DNA of 64,000 nucleotides, taken from Aliivibrio_A sp016764915. Its GTDB lineage: Bacteria > Pseudomonadota > Gammaproteobacteria > Enterobacterales > Vibrionaceae. Both the position numbers and the translations under genes were made by a program. The notes under the pieces were generated by a model, which saw only the letters and a list, made by a program, of their open reading frames with translations, made no database searches and was not told the DNA's origin. Below are positions 1-9,198 of the stretch, in pieces. The DNA is taken from assembly GCA_965224595.1 (NCBI GenBank), contig OZ245057.1:124001-188000 (forward strand). Reading direction: 5' to 3'. How positions within the stretch are numbered: position 1 is the first letter of the stretch; every line of letters begins with the position of its first letter.

Positions 1-181
1 GACCCGCTGCTGGGCCAACAGGTGTTTCACAGTTTTCATCCCAAACGGATAATTCATCAGCGTTTTTCTTGCTGTAAAACTGTTTTTCTGGAATCCCAAA
101 AATGGACCGACTCTCTTTGTACTCGCAAAACATTCTCTTGAGAAGTTCACCAAACGGTACGGGACGCATGATGTCACCCAT
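1..181 (-). CDS. ygfK: YgfK-type oxidoreductase, N-terminal fragment (runs off the window)
   Basis: The first 60 residues of a protein that continues beyond base 1. The N-terminus MGDIMRPVPFGELLKRMF followed by SIFGIPEKQFYS and ending in TPVGPAAG closely resembles the start of E. coli YgfK as I remember it. YgfK is the putative selenate-reductase-type Fe-S/flavin subunit of the anaerobic purine cluster. The ATG at 181 has AAGGAG eight bases upstream, so the start is well supported. A near-consensus sigma-54 promoter lies about 100 bp upstream. YgfK is needed for anaerobic urate/purine breakdown in E. coli-type clusters. The assignment rests on the N-terminus and the neighbourhood only. Confidence 0.88.
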   Translation of the reverse strand, partial: MGDIMRPVPFGELLKRMFCEYKESRSIFGIPEKQFYSKKNADELSVWDENCETPVGPAAG

Positions 182-283
182 TGTAAATCTCCTTTCAGTA
201 CACAGCCAGCACGTCGATGTGCTACGTGTAAGATAATTAAAGTGTTGTAATCGCGTTAAAATTCTTATAGTCACAGCTAAAAT

Positions 284-299
284 TGCAACTACTGCGCCA
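284..299 (-). promoter_or_regulatory. Sigma-54 (-24/-12) promoter for ygfK
   Basis: On the minus strand the bases read TGGCGCAGTAGTTGCA. This has the TGGC and TTGCA elements of the sigma-54 consensus at correct spacing. It lies about 100 bp before the ygfK ATG. The sigma-54 activator YgeV is encoded at the other end of the window, so YgeV control is inferred. Confidence 0.75.
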
Positions 300-516
300 A
301 ACTTCGTCAAACCGATTTTAAAGGGAGGATTTCGTGATGAAGGTCTAATATATGGGAATAGTGAGAGGTAGAGCGGCTCATGAGTTGTGGTTTATTCACG
401 ACTCACTAATGGGTAAATGCGTATGATTCTTAGTCATAAATTATAGAGTATCAATTTAATATTCGATTATCACTTTGATAACTATCAAGCCTATTATCAA
501 CAGTAATAAATAGAAA
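300..516. other. Intergenic stretch, no gene seen
   Basis: I see no coding region between the ygfK promoter and the permease terminator. A small imperfect hairpin (GAGTTGTG against CACGACTC) lies at about 380-403, without a T-tract. The stretch upstream of base 300 would be the place for activator binding sites for the sigma-54 promoter, but no clear dyad was identified. Confidence 0.4.
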
Positions 517-574
517 GGCACCTTAATCTATCTCCATGTCGTTCCACATAACATGAGTGAATGGTTAAGGTGCC
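517..574 (-). terminator. Terminator of the purine permease gene
   Basis: GGCACCTTAA (517-526) pairs with TTAAGGTGCC (565-574). On the minus strand the stem is followed by a T-rich run (TTTCTATTTATT). It lies just past the stop of the permease at 606. Confidence 0.65.
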
Positions 575-605
575 AATGGCCTTACGTATCTATTATTCTG
601 TGTGT

Positions 606-1970
606 TTAGTTGCTGTTTTTTGCTTTGGTCAACATACTTTTTGCGGTAATTCCACCTTCCTTGTTTTTCTCACTGATCTCTTTACTCTTTTTAGAGCGAG
701 GAAGAAGAAGGTTTAGCACTACCGTTGCTAATGTTCCGGTGGTAATACCTGAATGAAACAACATTTTTAGATCTTCTGGAAAGTGTTGCAGTAGGTTAGG
801 TTCAAGTGTTACCGCCATACCAGAAGCCAAGCCTACACAAACCACTAAGGCATTACGTCTTGAATCGGTCACATTAAGCAGCATTCTTATTCCGGCATAC
901 GCGATCATACCAAACATAACAAAACCGACCCCACCCAGCACAGGTTTAGGAACTGTAATTGCTAAGGCTGCTACTTTAGGAAATAGACCTGCTAAAATAA
1001 GCAGTCCACCGGCAACACCGACCACAAATCGACTTGCAACACCACTAATACCAACGATTCCAACGTTTTGACTGAAACTCGCGACAGGCATTGCTGTCAT
1101 GATCGCACCAAAGGTACTGCCCAATCCATCACCTAACAGACCACGGCGCAAATCTTTCCCTGTTACCTCTTTATGACAGTTGCTGCCCAGCGCCATAAAG
1201 TCTCCTGTGGCCTCTGCCACCACCACCACATACACCAACGTCATACTGATAATGGCAGGCAACGAAAAGGTCATGCCATATTTAAACGGCTCAGGCATTG
1301 CAAACCAAGCTGCCGAGTAAAGCTGTTCCATGCTTACCATCCCCAATGGTATAGCGGCAATGTATCCAGCCACTAAGCCAACAACAATTGCAGACGCTGC
1401 GATGGCCCCTTTACAATATACTGAGACACCAATTACCACGGCCAATGAAAATGCAGCTAAGAAGATTTTAGGCAGTGATGCAAAGCTCATGTCTCCAGCT
1501 GGGGCATCTCCAATCCAGTTCATAGCGACGGGCAGAATAGTCAAACCGATTAAGGTGACAACCACACCACTCACCACAGGTGGAAATAACTTTCTGACTT
1601 GGTCCATATAAAAACTGGCAATAATTACCATAAACGAACCAACAAAAGCGGCACCAATCACACTGCCCATTCCTTGACTGCTACCAATAGCGATACAAGT
1701 TCCTAGAAATGCAAAACTTGAACCCATAACAACAGGCAGTCGTATACCAACTGGACCTATACCCAAACATTGAACTATCGTGACGACCCCAGACACCAAC
1801 AAAGAAGCACTGATCAGGGTAACAATCTCACCAGGTGGAAGCCCTATGGCCCCCCCAACAATCAGAGGCACAGTAACGATGCCCCCAATGGACGCTAACA
1901 TATGTTGTAAAGCTAAGAAGAAGGTGATGCCATACGGCGGTTTTTCGTTCAGTTGATATAGTAACTTCAT
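606..1970 (-). CDS. NCS2-family urate/xanthine:cation symporter
   Basis: A 454-residue inner-membrane protein of the usual length for the nucleobase-cation symporter-2 (NAT) family, with about a dozen hydrophobic segments. Visible family marks are the TM1 stretch FLALQHMLASIGGIVTVPLI and the NAT signature SFSQNVGIVGISGVASR. Its QNVG...GVASR form resembles the urate/xanthine branch (UacT/YgfU, XanQ) rather than uracil permeases. It is encoded downstream of the xanthine-dehydrogenase-like genes on the same strand, which supports a role in importing the purine oxidised by that enzyme. The exact substrate (urate, xanthine or both) is not decided by sequence alone. Confidence 0.85.
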   Translation of the reverse strand: MKLLYQLNEKPPYGITFFLALQHMLASIGGIVTVPLIVGGAIGLPPGEIVTLISASLLVSGVVTIVQCLGIGPVGIRLPVVMGSSFAFLGTCIAIGSSQGMGSVIGAAFVGSFMVIIASFYMDQVRKLFPPVVSGVVVTLIGLTILPVAMNWIGDAPAGDMSFASLPKIFLAAFSLAVVIGVSVYCKGAIAASAIVVGLVAGYIAAIPLGMVSMEQLYSAAWFAMPEPFKYGMTFSLPAIISMTLVYVVVVAEATGDFMALGSNCHKEVTGKDLRRGLLGDGLGSTFGAIMTAMPVASFSQNVGIVGISGVASRFVVGVAGGLLILAGLFPKVAALAITVPKPVLGGVGFVMFGMIAYAGIRMLLNVTDSRRNALVVCVGLASGMAVTLEPNLLQHFPEDLKMLFHSGITTGTLATVVLNLLLPRSKKSKEISEKNKEGGITAKSMLTKAKNSN

Positions 1971-2000
1971 TGTTGTAGCCTCAAAAAGTTGAATGCGTTT

Positions 2001-2052
2001 GTCTCTCCCCTCGTATCTGTGATAAACCCGAGATACTCAGTAAAGAGAGACT
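2001..2052. other. Stem-loop between permease and xdh genes
   Basis: Nested inverted repeats: GTCTCT at the left end pairs with AGAGAC at the right, and GTATCT pairs with AGATAC inside. No T-tract follows on the minus strand, so it is more likely an mRNA processing or stabilising structure between xdh and the permease than a terminator. Confidence 0.4.
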
Positions 2053-2079
2053 TAATAATAAAAACAATGTTAATCAGTA

Positions 2080-2556
2080 CTATCCTTTATCAATATTGAG
2101 CTCCTTAATCACAGATTTTATCGAATTTAAAATGGGTTGATATCCTGTACAACGACAAAGGTTTCCCTCTAACGCGTCTAATATTTCAGTGTCTGATGGG
2201 TTATGACTTTCATCGAGCAGTGCTTTAGTGCTCATCAATACGCCAGGGGTGCAGAATCCGCATTGAACACCGCCCTCTGTCACAAATGCATTTTGTAATT
2301 TCTGCGCCACTGGGTCCTCTTTGATCCCTTCGATGGTGGTGACTTCCGCGCCATCACACTGTGACGCTAGAATCATGCATGAGCAGACTGCTTGTTCATC
2401 AACAATCACCGTACACGCCCCACACTCACCAACGGCACAACCCTCTTTGGTACCCGTTAATTTCAGTTGATCTCTAACCACATCCAGTAAGCGAAAATTA
2501 TCGTCTACTTCAAGTTGCTGTATAACGCCATTGACGGTAAGTTTTATCTTGTTCAT
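2080..2556 (-). CDS. Xanthine-dehydrogenase-like [2Fe-2S] subunit
   Basis: A 158-residue iron-sulfur subunit of a molybdenum hydroxylase (XdhC/CoxS type). The N-terminal plant-type [2Fe-2S] domain has CAVGECGACTV plus a further cysteine (AVCSC). The C-terminal four-helix [2Fe-2S] domain has CGFCTPG and CRCTGYQPI. It passes electrons from the molybdenum site to FAD. The ATG overlaps the end of the large-subunit gene by four bases (ATGA), so the two are translationally coupled. Length is normal for the family. Confidence 0.93.
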   Translation of the reverse strand: MNKIKLTVNGVIQQLEVDDNFRLLDVVRDQLKLTGTKEGCAVGECGACTVIVDEQAVCSCMILASQCDGAEVTTIEGIKEDPVAQKLQNAFVTEGGVQCGFCTPGVLMSTKALLDESHNPSDTEILDALEGNLCRCTGYQPILNSIKSVIKELNIDKG

Positions 2557-5500
2557 AGCGAAGCCTCTTCATTTGCTTGGGTAGCCACTTCATCCATAAG
2601 ATCTTTGAACATATTCAAATAGACAGGTTGTTTGTATTTTGCAGACCAACGTCCACCAATGGCAGAATCAATCATGTCCAGCAATATCTTCTCTGCACGA
2701 TCTAAACGTTCAGCATTAAGCGGATGACCTAATAAGGCGTTCTCCACTTCAATCAACCGTTGCGGTTTACTGAAAAGTGCGCCATCCACTAAGTGACAAA
2801 AATCGATTTTTCCCAGCTCATCAAAAGAGATCAAACAGGTCAAACTTAGCCGTGTAATGTTTAACGCATTACGGCGGCCTAATTGACTGTATTTCTCTAT
2901 ATAGGTTTTATTCAGTTTCGCTCTGCACAGATGTTTAGGTATAAAGATACGAGTGAGTAACTCGCCTTTTTCTAACGCGGTGCGATACGTGCCTGTGATG
3001 AAATCTGTAATTGGCATCTTACGCACGCTATTGGCTGAACGTAGCTCCACCACTGCGTTGTAGGCAATAAGTGGTGGAAGAGAGTCAGCACATGGCGCTG
3101 CATTCACAACATTACCGCCCACAGTGGCTCGATTACGGATCTGGTTTGAACCTATGGTGTGGGCAGCCGTTGCTAACAGCTTAAAATAACGTTGTACTGC
3201 TGGATGTTTAACTAAGGCGTTAAAATTGACCCCAGAACCGATAATCACGTCACTTTCGGTCTCGACGATTTCGCATAAACCTTCAAGTTTAGCGATATTA
3301 ACCAGCGTCTTCTCTTCTGCATGCAGACGCGCTTGAACCAACACATCAGTTCCCCCTGCAATCGGTTTGATCTCACCACTTTCCATAATGGATAAAGCGT
3401 GATCCAATGATTCAGGATTGATCAGTTTTATACCAGTGATACGCTGGGTATGTTTTTTCTGCTCACTGGTTGCCAACAACTCACTCTGTCGAACTGGTTT
3501 TTTCAAGTTATAACCCAAAATAACCTGTTCTAGTGTTAATGGCAGCTGTCTAAAACGCTTGTTCAACGCAAAACTCACCGCATTATTAATAGCCGCCGCT
3601 GCTAACTCGGTAGCCGGTTCACCGATGCTCTTGGCTCCAAACGGGCCACCTGCATCGTAGTTTTCGATGGCAATGATGTCGATATTGGGAATATCTTTGA
3701 TGGTTGGCAGTAAGTAACTATCAAAGTTCTCAGATTTCAGCTCACCATTTTCGATGTTGTAATCTTCTAATACACCCAGACCGAACCCTTGAGCAATTCC
3801 TCCGGTAACCTGTCCTTCAAAGCCAACTTGATTGATCACTTGCCCGACATCGTGCGCTGCCGTTATGTTTATCAGGTCAATTTTTCCGGTGCTGATATTG
3901 ACTTTAAGCTCCACCACCTGACAAGCATATACCCAAGTAAAATAGGGACTGCCACTGCCTTTCTCTTCATCCCAACTAATATCAGGCTGATCAAACCAAC
4001 CATAAGCGGCTAAATTTACTCCTGCCCATTTGGCTTTATTCACGGCATAAGCAAAAGTGACGGATAACTCTGGCTTGGATTTATTGCGGATCTCACCTTG
4101 CAGCCACTCAGTTTGTTCCATCGATGTGACACTTAACTCTTCAGAGATCACATCAAATATTCTGGTTTTAACCGTTTCAGCGCCTTGTTTAATCGCGTTA
4201 CCTCCTGTCACGGTTGCTCTCGATGCGACCGTTGGGCCACCATCAGAAATCATTGATGTTGGTGGCTCGGTAAAGCTTATTTGGTTGAGCTCGACACCAA
4301 ACACTTCCGCCACAATCATCACCATCGTGGTCTGTAACCCTTGTCCGTTTTCACACACTCCGGTTGAGATGTTAATACTGCCATCACTGTTCACTGATAC
4401 TAAACCGGATGACGTATCTACCCCTTCAGCCCCCATCGAACAGCCACGGTAACTGATCGCTAAACCGATACCATATTTATTGGGATCATCCGACGCATTT
4501 AGCGCTTTAAAGGTCTCTATTTTTTCAAGGTAATTTGATTTCGTAGCGGCTTTTTCTAATACTTCATCCACCGATACGGTGTGGTTACTAAACTGCTGGT
4601 TAGTAATACTGTGTCCATCTTGTTTGATGGCATTGATGCTTCTAACGTCTAATGAACTGATTCCGCATATCTCAGCAATCTCATCCATTAATGATTCATT
4701 CGCATAGACAATTTGAGGAGAACCAAAACCGCGCATAGCACCGGAGTAAGTATTGTTGGTATAGACGCCTTGCACATCAACTCGCACATTTTCTATATCG
4801 TAAGGACCAGCGGCTTGCACCACAGATCGCCACGTTACAAATGGCGTACAAGCCGCATAAGCACCACTGTCAGCGATGATATTGATTTTCATCCCTTCAA
4901 TTTTACCATCACGATTAAAGCCAACTTTATAGGTCATGTGGTAAGGGTGACGTTTGCTACTCTCTACAATGGATTGCTCGCGAGTATAGGTAAACTTCAC
5001 CGCTCTTTTTGTTAATAGAGCCATTAAACCTGCACGACACGATAAATGATCAATCGTATCGTCTTTACCACCAAAAGATCCGCCCAGCACAGCACGGCGT
5101 ACATCTACTTTTGATTGATTAAGCCCTAGGTAACTGGCGACAAAACCTCTAACGCGATGTGGATTTTGAATCGAACCCGTTAAAATAACATCACTATTGG
5201 TCGGGTCGATATAGGCGGTGATCGATTCAGGTTCAATGTAAGCATGCTCCTGAAATCCAATCTGATAAACACGCTCAATCACCTGATCGGCCTTTGCTAA
5301 GCCTGCATCAATATCTCCACGTTCAGTATGATGCTTTGCGACTACGTTTGACTCTTTATCTGGATGTATCAGTCTTGCGTCTTCTTTAAGTGCTTCATGT
5401 ACATCGGTAATAGGCAGATATGGTTCATACTCAACCACAATGGCATCGACTGCCTGACAAGCAATCTCATAGGTCTCAGCAGCGACAATAGCGACCACAT

Positions 5501-5795
5501 CCCCCATAAAACAGACTTCATCATTAACAATTGGCAGATAATCTCGAATGATGACACCGGCGGTAGGATCACCCGGAATATCATTAAAACAGGCGATTCG
5601 AACCACGCCAGGAATTTTTTTTGCCTCTGTTATATCTATTTTACTGATCTTGCCTGCGGGAATATCGGCATATCGACATACGCCATACAGCATGTCTGTT
5701 ATCTGAATATCATTGCCGTATATCGCCGTTCCTTCCACTTTCTCTTGACCATCAACACGAGTTACACGCTTACCAATTTGATTAAAGCCACTCAT
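2553..5795 (-). CDS. Xanthine-dehydrogenase-like subunit, fused molybdopterin and FAD domains
   Basis: About 1080 residues. The first ~750 are a molybdopterin-binding hydroxylase subunit, with GGSFGGKDD, AMRGFGSPQ, ENGQGLQTT and, near its end, GAKSIGEPATELAAA containing the expected catalytic glutamate. The last ~290 form a CO-dehydrogenase-type FAD domain (IAGGTDVLVQARL, IGSNQIRNRATVGGN, NAAPCADSLPPL). Mo and FAD subunits are usually separate genes, and in E. coli XdhD the Mo domain is instead joined to Fe-S. I chose the ATG at 5795 (MSGFNQIGKRV) because GAAGGAAC lies upstream of it and the sigma-54-like promoter would sit 60-70 bp before. An in-frame start at 5849 is possible. The likely role is hydroxylation of a purine in the anaerobic pathway, but the substrate is not proven. 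Confidence 0.88.
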   Translation of the reverse strand: MSGFNQIGKRVTRVDGQEKVEGTAIYGNDIQITDMLYGVCRYADIPAGKISKIDITEAKKIPGVVRIACFNDIPGDPTAGVIIRDYLPIVNDEVCFMGDVVAIVAAETYEIACQAVDAIVVEYEPYLPITDVHEALKEDARLIHPDKESNVVAKHHTERGDIDAGLAKADQVIERVYQIGFQEHAYIEPESITAYIDPTNSDVILTGSIQNPHRVRGFVASYLGLNQSKVDVRRAVLGGSFGGKDDTIDHLSCRAGLMALLTKRAVKFTYTREQSIVESSKRHPYHMTYKVGFNRDGKIEGMKINIIADSGAYAACTPFVTWRSVVQAAGPYDIENVRVDVQGVYTNNTYSGAMRGFGSPQIVYANESLMDEIAEICGISSLDVRSINAIKQDGHSITNQQFSNHTVSVDEVLEKAATKSNYLEKIETFKALNASDDPNKYGIGLAISYRGCSMGAEGVDTSSGLVSVNSDGSINISTGVCENGQGLQTTMVMIVAEVFGVELNQISFTEPPTSMISDGGPTVASRATVTGGNAIKQGAETVKTRIFDVISEELSVTSMEQTEWLQGEIRNKSKPELSVTFAYAVNKAKWAGVNLAAYGWFDQPDISWDEEKGSGSPYFTWVYACQVVELKVNISTGKIDLINITAAHDVGQVINQVGFEGQVTGGIAQGFGLGVLEDYNIENGELKSENFDSYLLPTIKDIPNIDIIAIENYDAGGPFGAKSIGEPATELAAAAINNAVSFALNKRFRQLPLTLEQVILGYNLKKPVRQSELLATSEQKKHTQRITGIKLINPESLDHALSIMESGEIKPIAGGTDVLVQARLHAEEKTLVNIAKLEGLCEIVETESDVIIGSGVNFNALVKHPAVQRYFKLLATAAHTIGSNQIRNRATVGGNVVNAAPCADSLPPLIAYNAVVELRSANSVRKMPITDFITGTYRTALEKGELLTRIFIPKHLCRAKLNKTYIEKYSQLGRRNALNITRLSLTCLISFDELGKIDFCHLVDGALFSKPQRLIEVENALLGHPLNAERLDRAEKILLDMIDSAIGGRWSAKYKQPVYLNMFKDLMDEVATQANEEASL

Positions 5796-5865
5796 TGAAT
5801 GTTCCTTCTCAACGTCATTTTGAAAAGTACTGTCTAAGCTACTAAGCACACTAATGAGAGTACTA

Positions 5866-5881
5866 GGCAGTTTTTAGGCCC
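5866..5881 (-). promoter_or_regulatory. Sigma-54-like promoter for the xdh genes
   Basis: The minus strand reads GGGCCTAAAAACTGCC: a GG and a GC separated by ten bases, as in -24/-12 promoters, though weaker than consensus. It lies about 70 bp before the chosen start of the Mo/FAD subunit. Confidence 0.45.
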
Positions 5882-6057
5882 ATTTTTATAAAAGGAGTGA
5901 TAATTGAGATGGAATGTGATTCAAGATTGTTTTTTTTGATTTTTGCGGTTTTTTTTGTTGCAGCAGGCGTATTTTTGAACGAATTTTTATTTGTCAGATT
6001 ATCGATTTATCAGTATCAAAATGATAATCGCTGCTCATATTGATAGCAGCGACGCTA

Positions 6058-6639
6058 TCACTCAAGTTCTAATAACGCTTGATACGCTTCAGGAGTATCA
6101 ACATCTTGATATATAGCAGGAACAGTCATATTTAGGTAGTGAACATCATGTCGATTAATCACTGCTTTCATCTTTCCAGTAAGGGGCTTTGACACGATTT
6201 CATCAATGAGAACTCGGCTCAGTAACACAGGGTGCCCCCCTTTTATTGTCGTACCAGGAAACAACGTATAATCACCGCGTTGCTGCCAAAGTTGTTGGTA
6301 AATACCCTCACCGATGCAGGGCATATCTCCATGGCAGATAAAAAAGTGTGCCCCCCTAACCTGTTGTACCCCTAGCTGAATTGAACCAAACATTCCTTGT
6401 TGATAATGTGGATTCATCACCACCAACACATCAGTTTGATGTTGGTATCTTTGTTGCAGCTCTTCTCCACGATGTCCGGCGACTAAAATCACTCGATTGC
6501 AAAAACTAAGTGCGTTTTCAATACTTTGGTCAAGGATTGTTTGCCCCTGGTAAGGTAGCATCAATTTCCATTGCCCCATTCTTGAAGAGAGTCCAGCAGC
6601 GGGCATCACGCAATCTATAGGTGAATCTGTTTTTTTCAT
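6058..6639 (-). CDS. mocA: MocA-like molybdenum cofactor nucleotidyltransferase
   Basis: A 193-residue NTP-transferase of the MobA/MocA (YgfJ) type. The N-terminal nucleotide-binding motif AAGLSSRMG (residues 14-22) is followed by a conserved lysine (WKLMLPYQG), and HGDMPCIG is the metal-binding loop. MocA attaches CMP to molybdopterin to form the cytosine dinucleotide cofactor used by xanthine-dehydrogenase-family enzymes. That fits its place directly upstream of the xdh genes and divergent from yqeC. The intergenic gap to yqeC is only about 40 bp, so the two promoters must overlap. Length is normal. Confidence 0.85.
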   Translation of the reverse strand: MKKTDSPIDCVMPAAGLSSRMGQWKLMLPYQGQTILDQSIENALSFCNRVILVAGHRGEELQQRYQHQTDVLVVMNPHYQQGMFGSIQLGVQQVRGAHFFICHGDMPCIGEGIYQQLWQQRGDYTLFPGTTIKGGHPVLLSRVLIDEIVSKPLTGKMKAVINRHDVHYLNMTVPAIYQDVDTPEAYQALLELE

Positions 6640-6680
6640 TATTATCTCAATTAGGGCTAAATAAGGTAGATGGTATCTCT

Positions 6681-7544
6681 ATGACAACCAACACAGCGGC
6701 GTTATCTCTGCAGTTATCTCATCTGAATCCAGCAGTAAAACCGTCGTCTAGACCGTTGATGATCTCTCTGGTTGGCGGCGGCGGTAAAACCAGTTCTGCA
6801 TTTTGGTTAGCTCAACAATTTAAACAGGCAGGTCACTGTGTATTGGTCAGCACGACCACCAAGATGTACTTGCCAGAGCGACATCAAGCCGATCACTTTA
6901 TATTCGAACAAAACGACAACAATCATATTGATAGCATCATAGATCAGCAACCATCATCAACGCTATTATCTCGCCTTCAACAGCAAAAACATGAGGTTTC
7001 AATCACATTTTGCTTTCAACAACTGCTAGAAAGTACAGCTGACTCTAATGCCAGAAAAGTGACCGGCATCACTCCTAGCTTGATAGATAATCTCAAAAAT
7101 AAATCGCCATTCACAGTTTTCATCATTGAAGCAGATGGCGCTAAGCAGATGCCAATAAAAGCGCCATCTGGGCATGAGCCTTGCATTCCTCTCTCTACAG
7201 ATATCGTCGTTGGCGTCACAGGTGCAGAGAGTATCAATGCTCATGCGGATCCTATGAACATCCATCGTTGGGATTGTTTTTCTCTTATTACTCAATGCAA
7301 AGAAGGTGATGAAATAGATCACCAAGTACTGGGTAAGTTATTAGAACATTCTGATGGTATGTTTAAACAGGCCCCTGAAAACGCCATCAAGATTTGGTTA
7401 ATCAATAAAGTAGACTTAGCACCCTGTTATTCTCAATTACAACAGACTGCTCAACATGTCTTCAAGCAGGTTAAACAACTTGATGAGGTTTGGTTTGCAG
7501 CTATGCATGACCAGACGCCAATAAAGGAGTTAATGAGGAGGTAG
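6681..7544 (+). CDS. yqeC: YqeC-type selenium-dependent hydroxylase accessory protein
   Basis: About 287 residues with a P-loop (MISLVGGGGKTSS, residues 27-39) and a downstream EADGAKQMPIKAP motif typical of the YqeC family, which is linked to maturation of selenium-dependent molybdenum hydroxylases. I chose the ATG at 6681 (MTTNTAALS). An in-frame ATG at 6621 would overlap the start of divergent mocA. AAGG lies upstream of 6681, with somewhat long spacing. It is followed by yqeB after 36 bp on the same strand. The biochemical activity of the family is not established to my knowledge. Confidence 0.82.
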   Translation: MTTNTAALSLQLSHLNPAVKPSSRPLMISLVGGGGKTSSAFWLAQQFKQAGHCVLVSTTTKMYLPERHQADHFIFEQNDNNHIDSIIDQQPSSTLLSRLQQQKHEVSITFCFQQLLESTADSNARKVTGITPSLIDNLKNKSPFTVFIIEADGAKQMPIKAPSGHEPCIPLSTDIVVGVTGAESINAHADPMNIHRWDCFSLITQCKEGDEIDHQVLGKLLEHSDGMFKQAPENAIKIWLINKVDLAPCYSQLQQTAQHVFKQVKQLDEVWFAAMHDQTPIKELMRR

Positions 7545-7580
7545 TGTTGACTGCCTCATTCATGTATTGAGGTCGTTTTA

Positions 7581-9179
7581 ATGAACATTTTTAGCCAAGC
7601 AGCTTTACTAGAACAGAATAATACTCCCTTTGCATTAACCAATATTATTGAGACATCGGGTTCTTCACCTCGTCATAATGGACAGATGATCGTCAAGCAG
7701 GATGGTTCTATCATCGGCACCGTCGGCGGAGGCATGATTGAACGCTATGTCATCGAACAGGCAATTGAAGCTATTTCAGCTCGTGAATCACGTGTTGTTA
7801 AAGGAAGAATGACTCGATCTGGACCTGAAGCAATGGACATGGATTGCGGTGGTTCAATGACCGTTTCTATCGATGTTCATGGGCTACGACCGGCACTGCT
7901 GTTGATCGGAGCTGGACACGTCAATCGAGCGGTTGCCCATGCTGCCAATGTGCTTGGTTTCGACATCACTGTCGCCGATGCCTATGAAGAGAGCTTATCT
8001 CCACAATACTTCCCTGAAGGCACTAAACGCGTTTTGGGTAATACCATGGAGGATGCGATTTCAAAATTAAACATCACCAGTGACAGCTTCGTTGTCATCG
8101 CAACCAACCACCAAGATCAAGACGCCATTACCTCCATCGTAAAACACAAAACGAAATACGTCGGTTTAATGGCCAGTCGTCGTAAAGTCCAGACTCTATT
8201 TAATCATCTTCGTAAATGTAATGTTAGCAATGACCTGATTGGCGCAATTCACTCTCCTGTTGGATTTAACATTGGTGCGGAAACCCCAGAAGAGATCGCT
8301 ATCAGCGTGATGGCAGAGGTACTAAAAGTTAAAAATAGCTCTGCCGGTGGTTTATTAAAAGACGATGTACGTGTTAACCGTAAACGCTTGGTATTAGTTC
8401 GCGGCGCTGGTGACATCGCGACAGGGGTGGCTATTCGTCTGCATAATTGTGGTTTTAAAGTGGTAATGACAGACATTGCCCAACCGACCGTCATTCGCTG
8501 CACCGTTTCGTTTGCCCAAGCACTGTATGGTGAGTCAGTTATTGTTGAAGGTATTACGGCGCAAAAAGCCAGTAGCTGTCAGCAAGTCTATGCCGTTTTA
8601 GATGCAGGTAATATTCCCGTCATGGTAGATGAAGATTGTTGTACGTTAGGCAGCCTACAACCCACTTTTGTGGTGGATGCCATTCTTGCTAAACGTAATT
8701 TAGGCACCAGTAAAGACATGGCACCTATTACTATTGCTTTAGGTCCCGGATTCAATGCAGGCGTTGATTGTCACGCTGTTATTGAAACTAATCGAGGGCA
8801 CCGCTTGGGCCGAGTGATATATCAAGGCGAAACTGAAGCCAACACCGGCATTCCTGGAAATATTGCTGGTTATACTCACCAGCGCGTTGTTCGTGCTCCT
8901 TGTGATGGCGTGATGCACAACCACGTTAAACTTGGTGATATTGTTACTGAAGGCGATATTATCGCACACATAGCAGACACCCCTATTCCAGCACCATTAA
9001 GTGGCATGGTTCGCGGGCTTCTAAACCCCGGACTCTCCGTAACAGAAGGTTTTAAAATCGGAGATATCGATCCAAGAGGCATAGATGCCGATTTCACCAC
9101 TGTTTCAGACAAAGCACGCGCAATAGGAGGCAGCGTAGTAGAAGCCGCACTATATTTAGAGCGAACCACACAACTTTAA
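7581..9179 (+). CDS. yqeB: YqeB-type molybdenum hydroxylase maturation protein (XdhC + YqeB domains)
   Basis: 532 residues in three parts. The N-terminal XdhC/CoxI domain has ETSGSSPRHNGQM and GTVGGGMIE. A Rossmann domain follows (LLIGAGHVNRAV, about residue 108, and VGLMASRRK). The C-terminal EF2563/YqeB selenium-dependent cofactor domain starts near RLVLVRGAGDIATGVAIRL at about residue 270. XdhC proteins bind the molybdenum cofactor and insert it, sulfurated, into xanthine-dehydrogenase-like enzymes. YqeB is associated with a labile selenium form of the same. The length resembles E. coli YqeB as I recall it. It sits in a plus-strand run with yqeC and two redox genes. Confidence 0.87.
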   Translation: MNIFSQAALLEQNNTPFALTNIIETSGSSPRHNGQMIVKQDGSIIGTVGGGMIERYVIEQAIEAISARESRVVKGRMTRSGPEAMDMDCGGSMTVSIDVHGLRPALLLIGAGHVNRAVAHAANVLGFDITVADAYEESLSPQYFPEGTKRVLGNTMEDAISKLNITSDSFVVIATNHQDQDAITSIVKHKTKYVGLMASRRKVQTLFNHLRKCNVSNDLIGAIHSPVGFNIGAETPEEIAISVMAEVLKVKNSSAGGLLKDDVRVNRKRLVLVRGAGDIATGVAIRLHNCGFKVVMTDIAQPTVIRCTVSFAQALYGESVIVEGITAQKASSCQQVYAVLDAGNIPVMVDEDCCTLGSLQPTFVVDAILAKRNLGTSKDMAPITIALGPGFNAGVDCHAVIETNRGHRLGRVIYQGETEANTGIPGNIAGYTHQRVVRAPCDGVMHNHVKLGDIVTEGDIIAHIADTPIPAPLSGMVRGLLNPGLSVTEGFKIGDIDPRGIDADFTTVSDKARAIGGSVVEAALYLERTTQL

Positions 9180-9198
9180 TTAATATGAGAATATCACT

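Noticed and set aside
1173..1611. Plus-strand open frames over the permease gene
   Set aside because: They lie antisense to a clearly conserved transporter and have no ribosome sites or recognisable domains.
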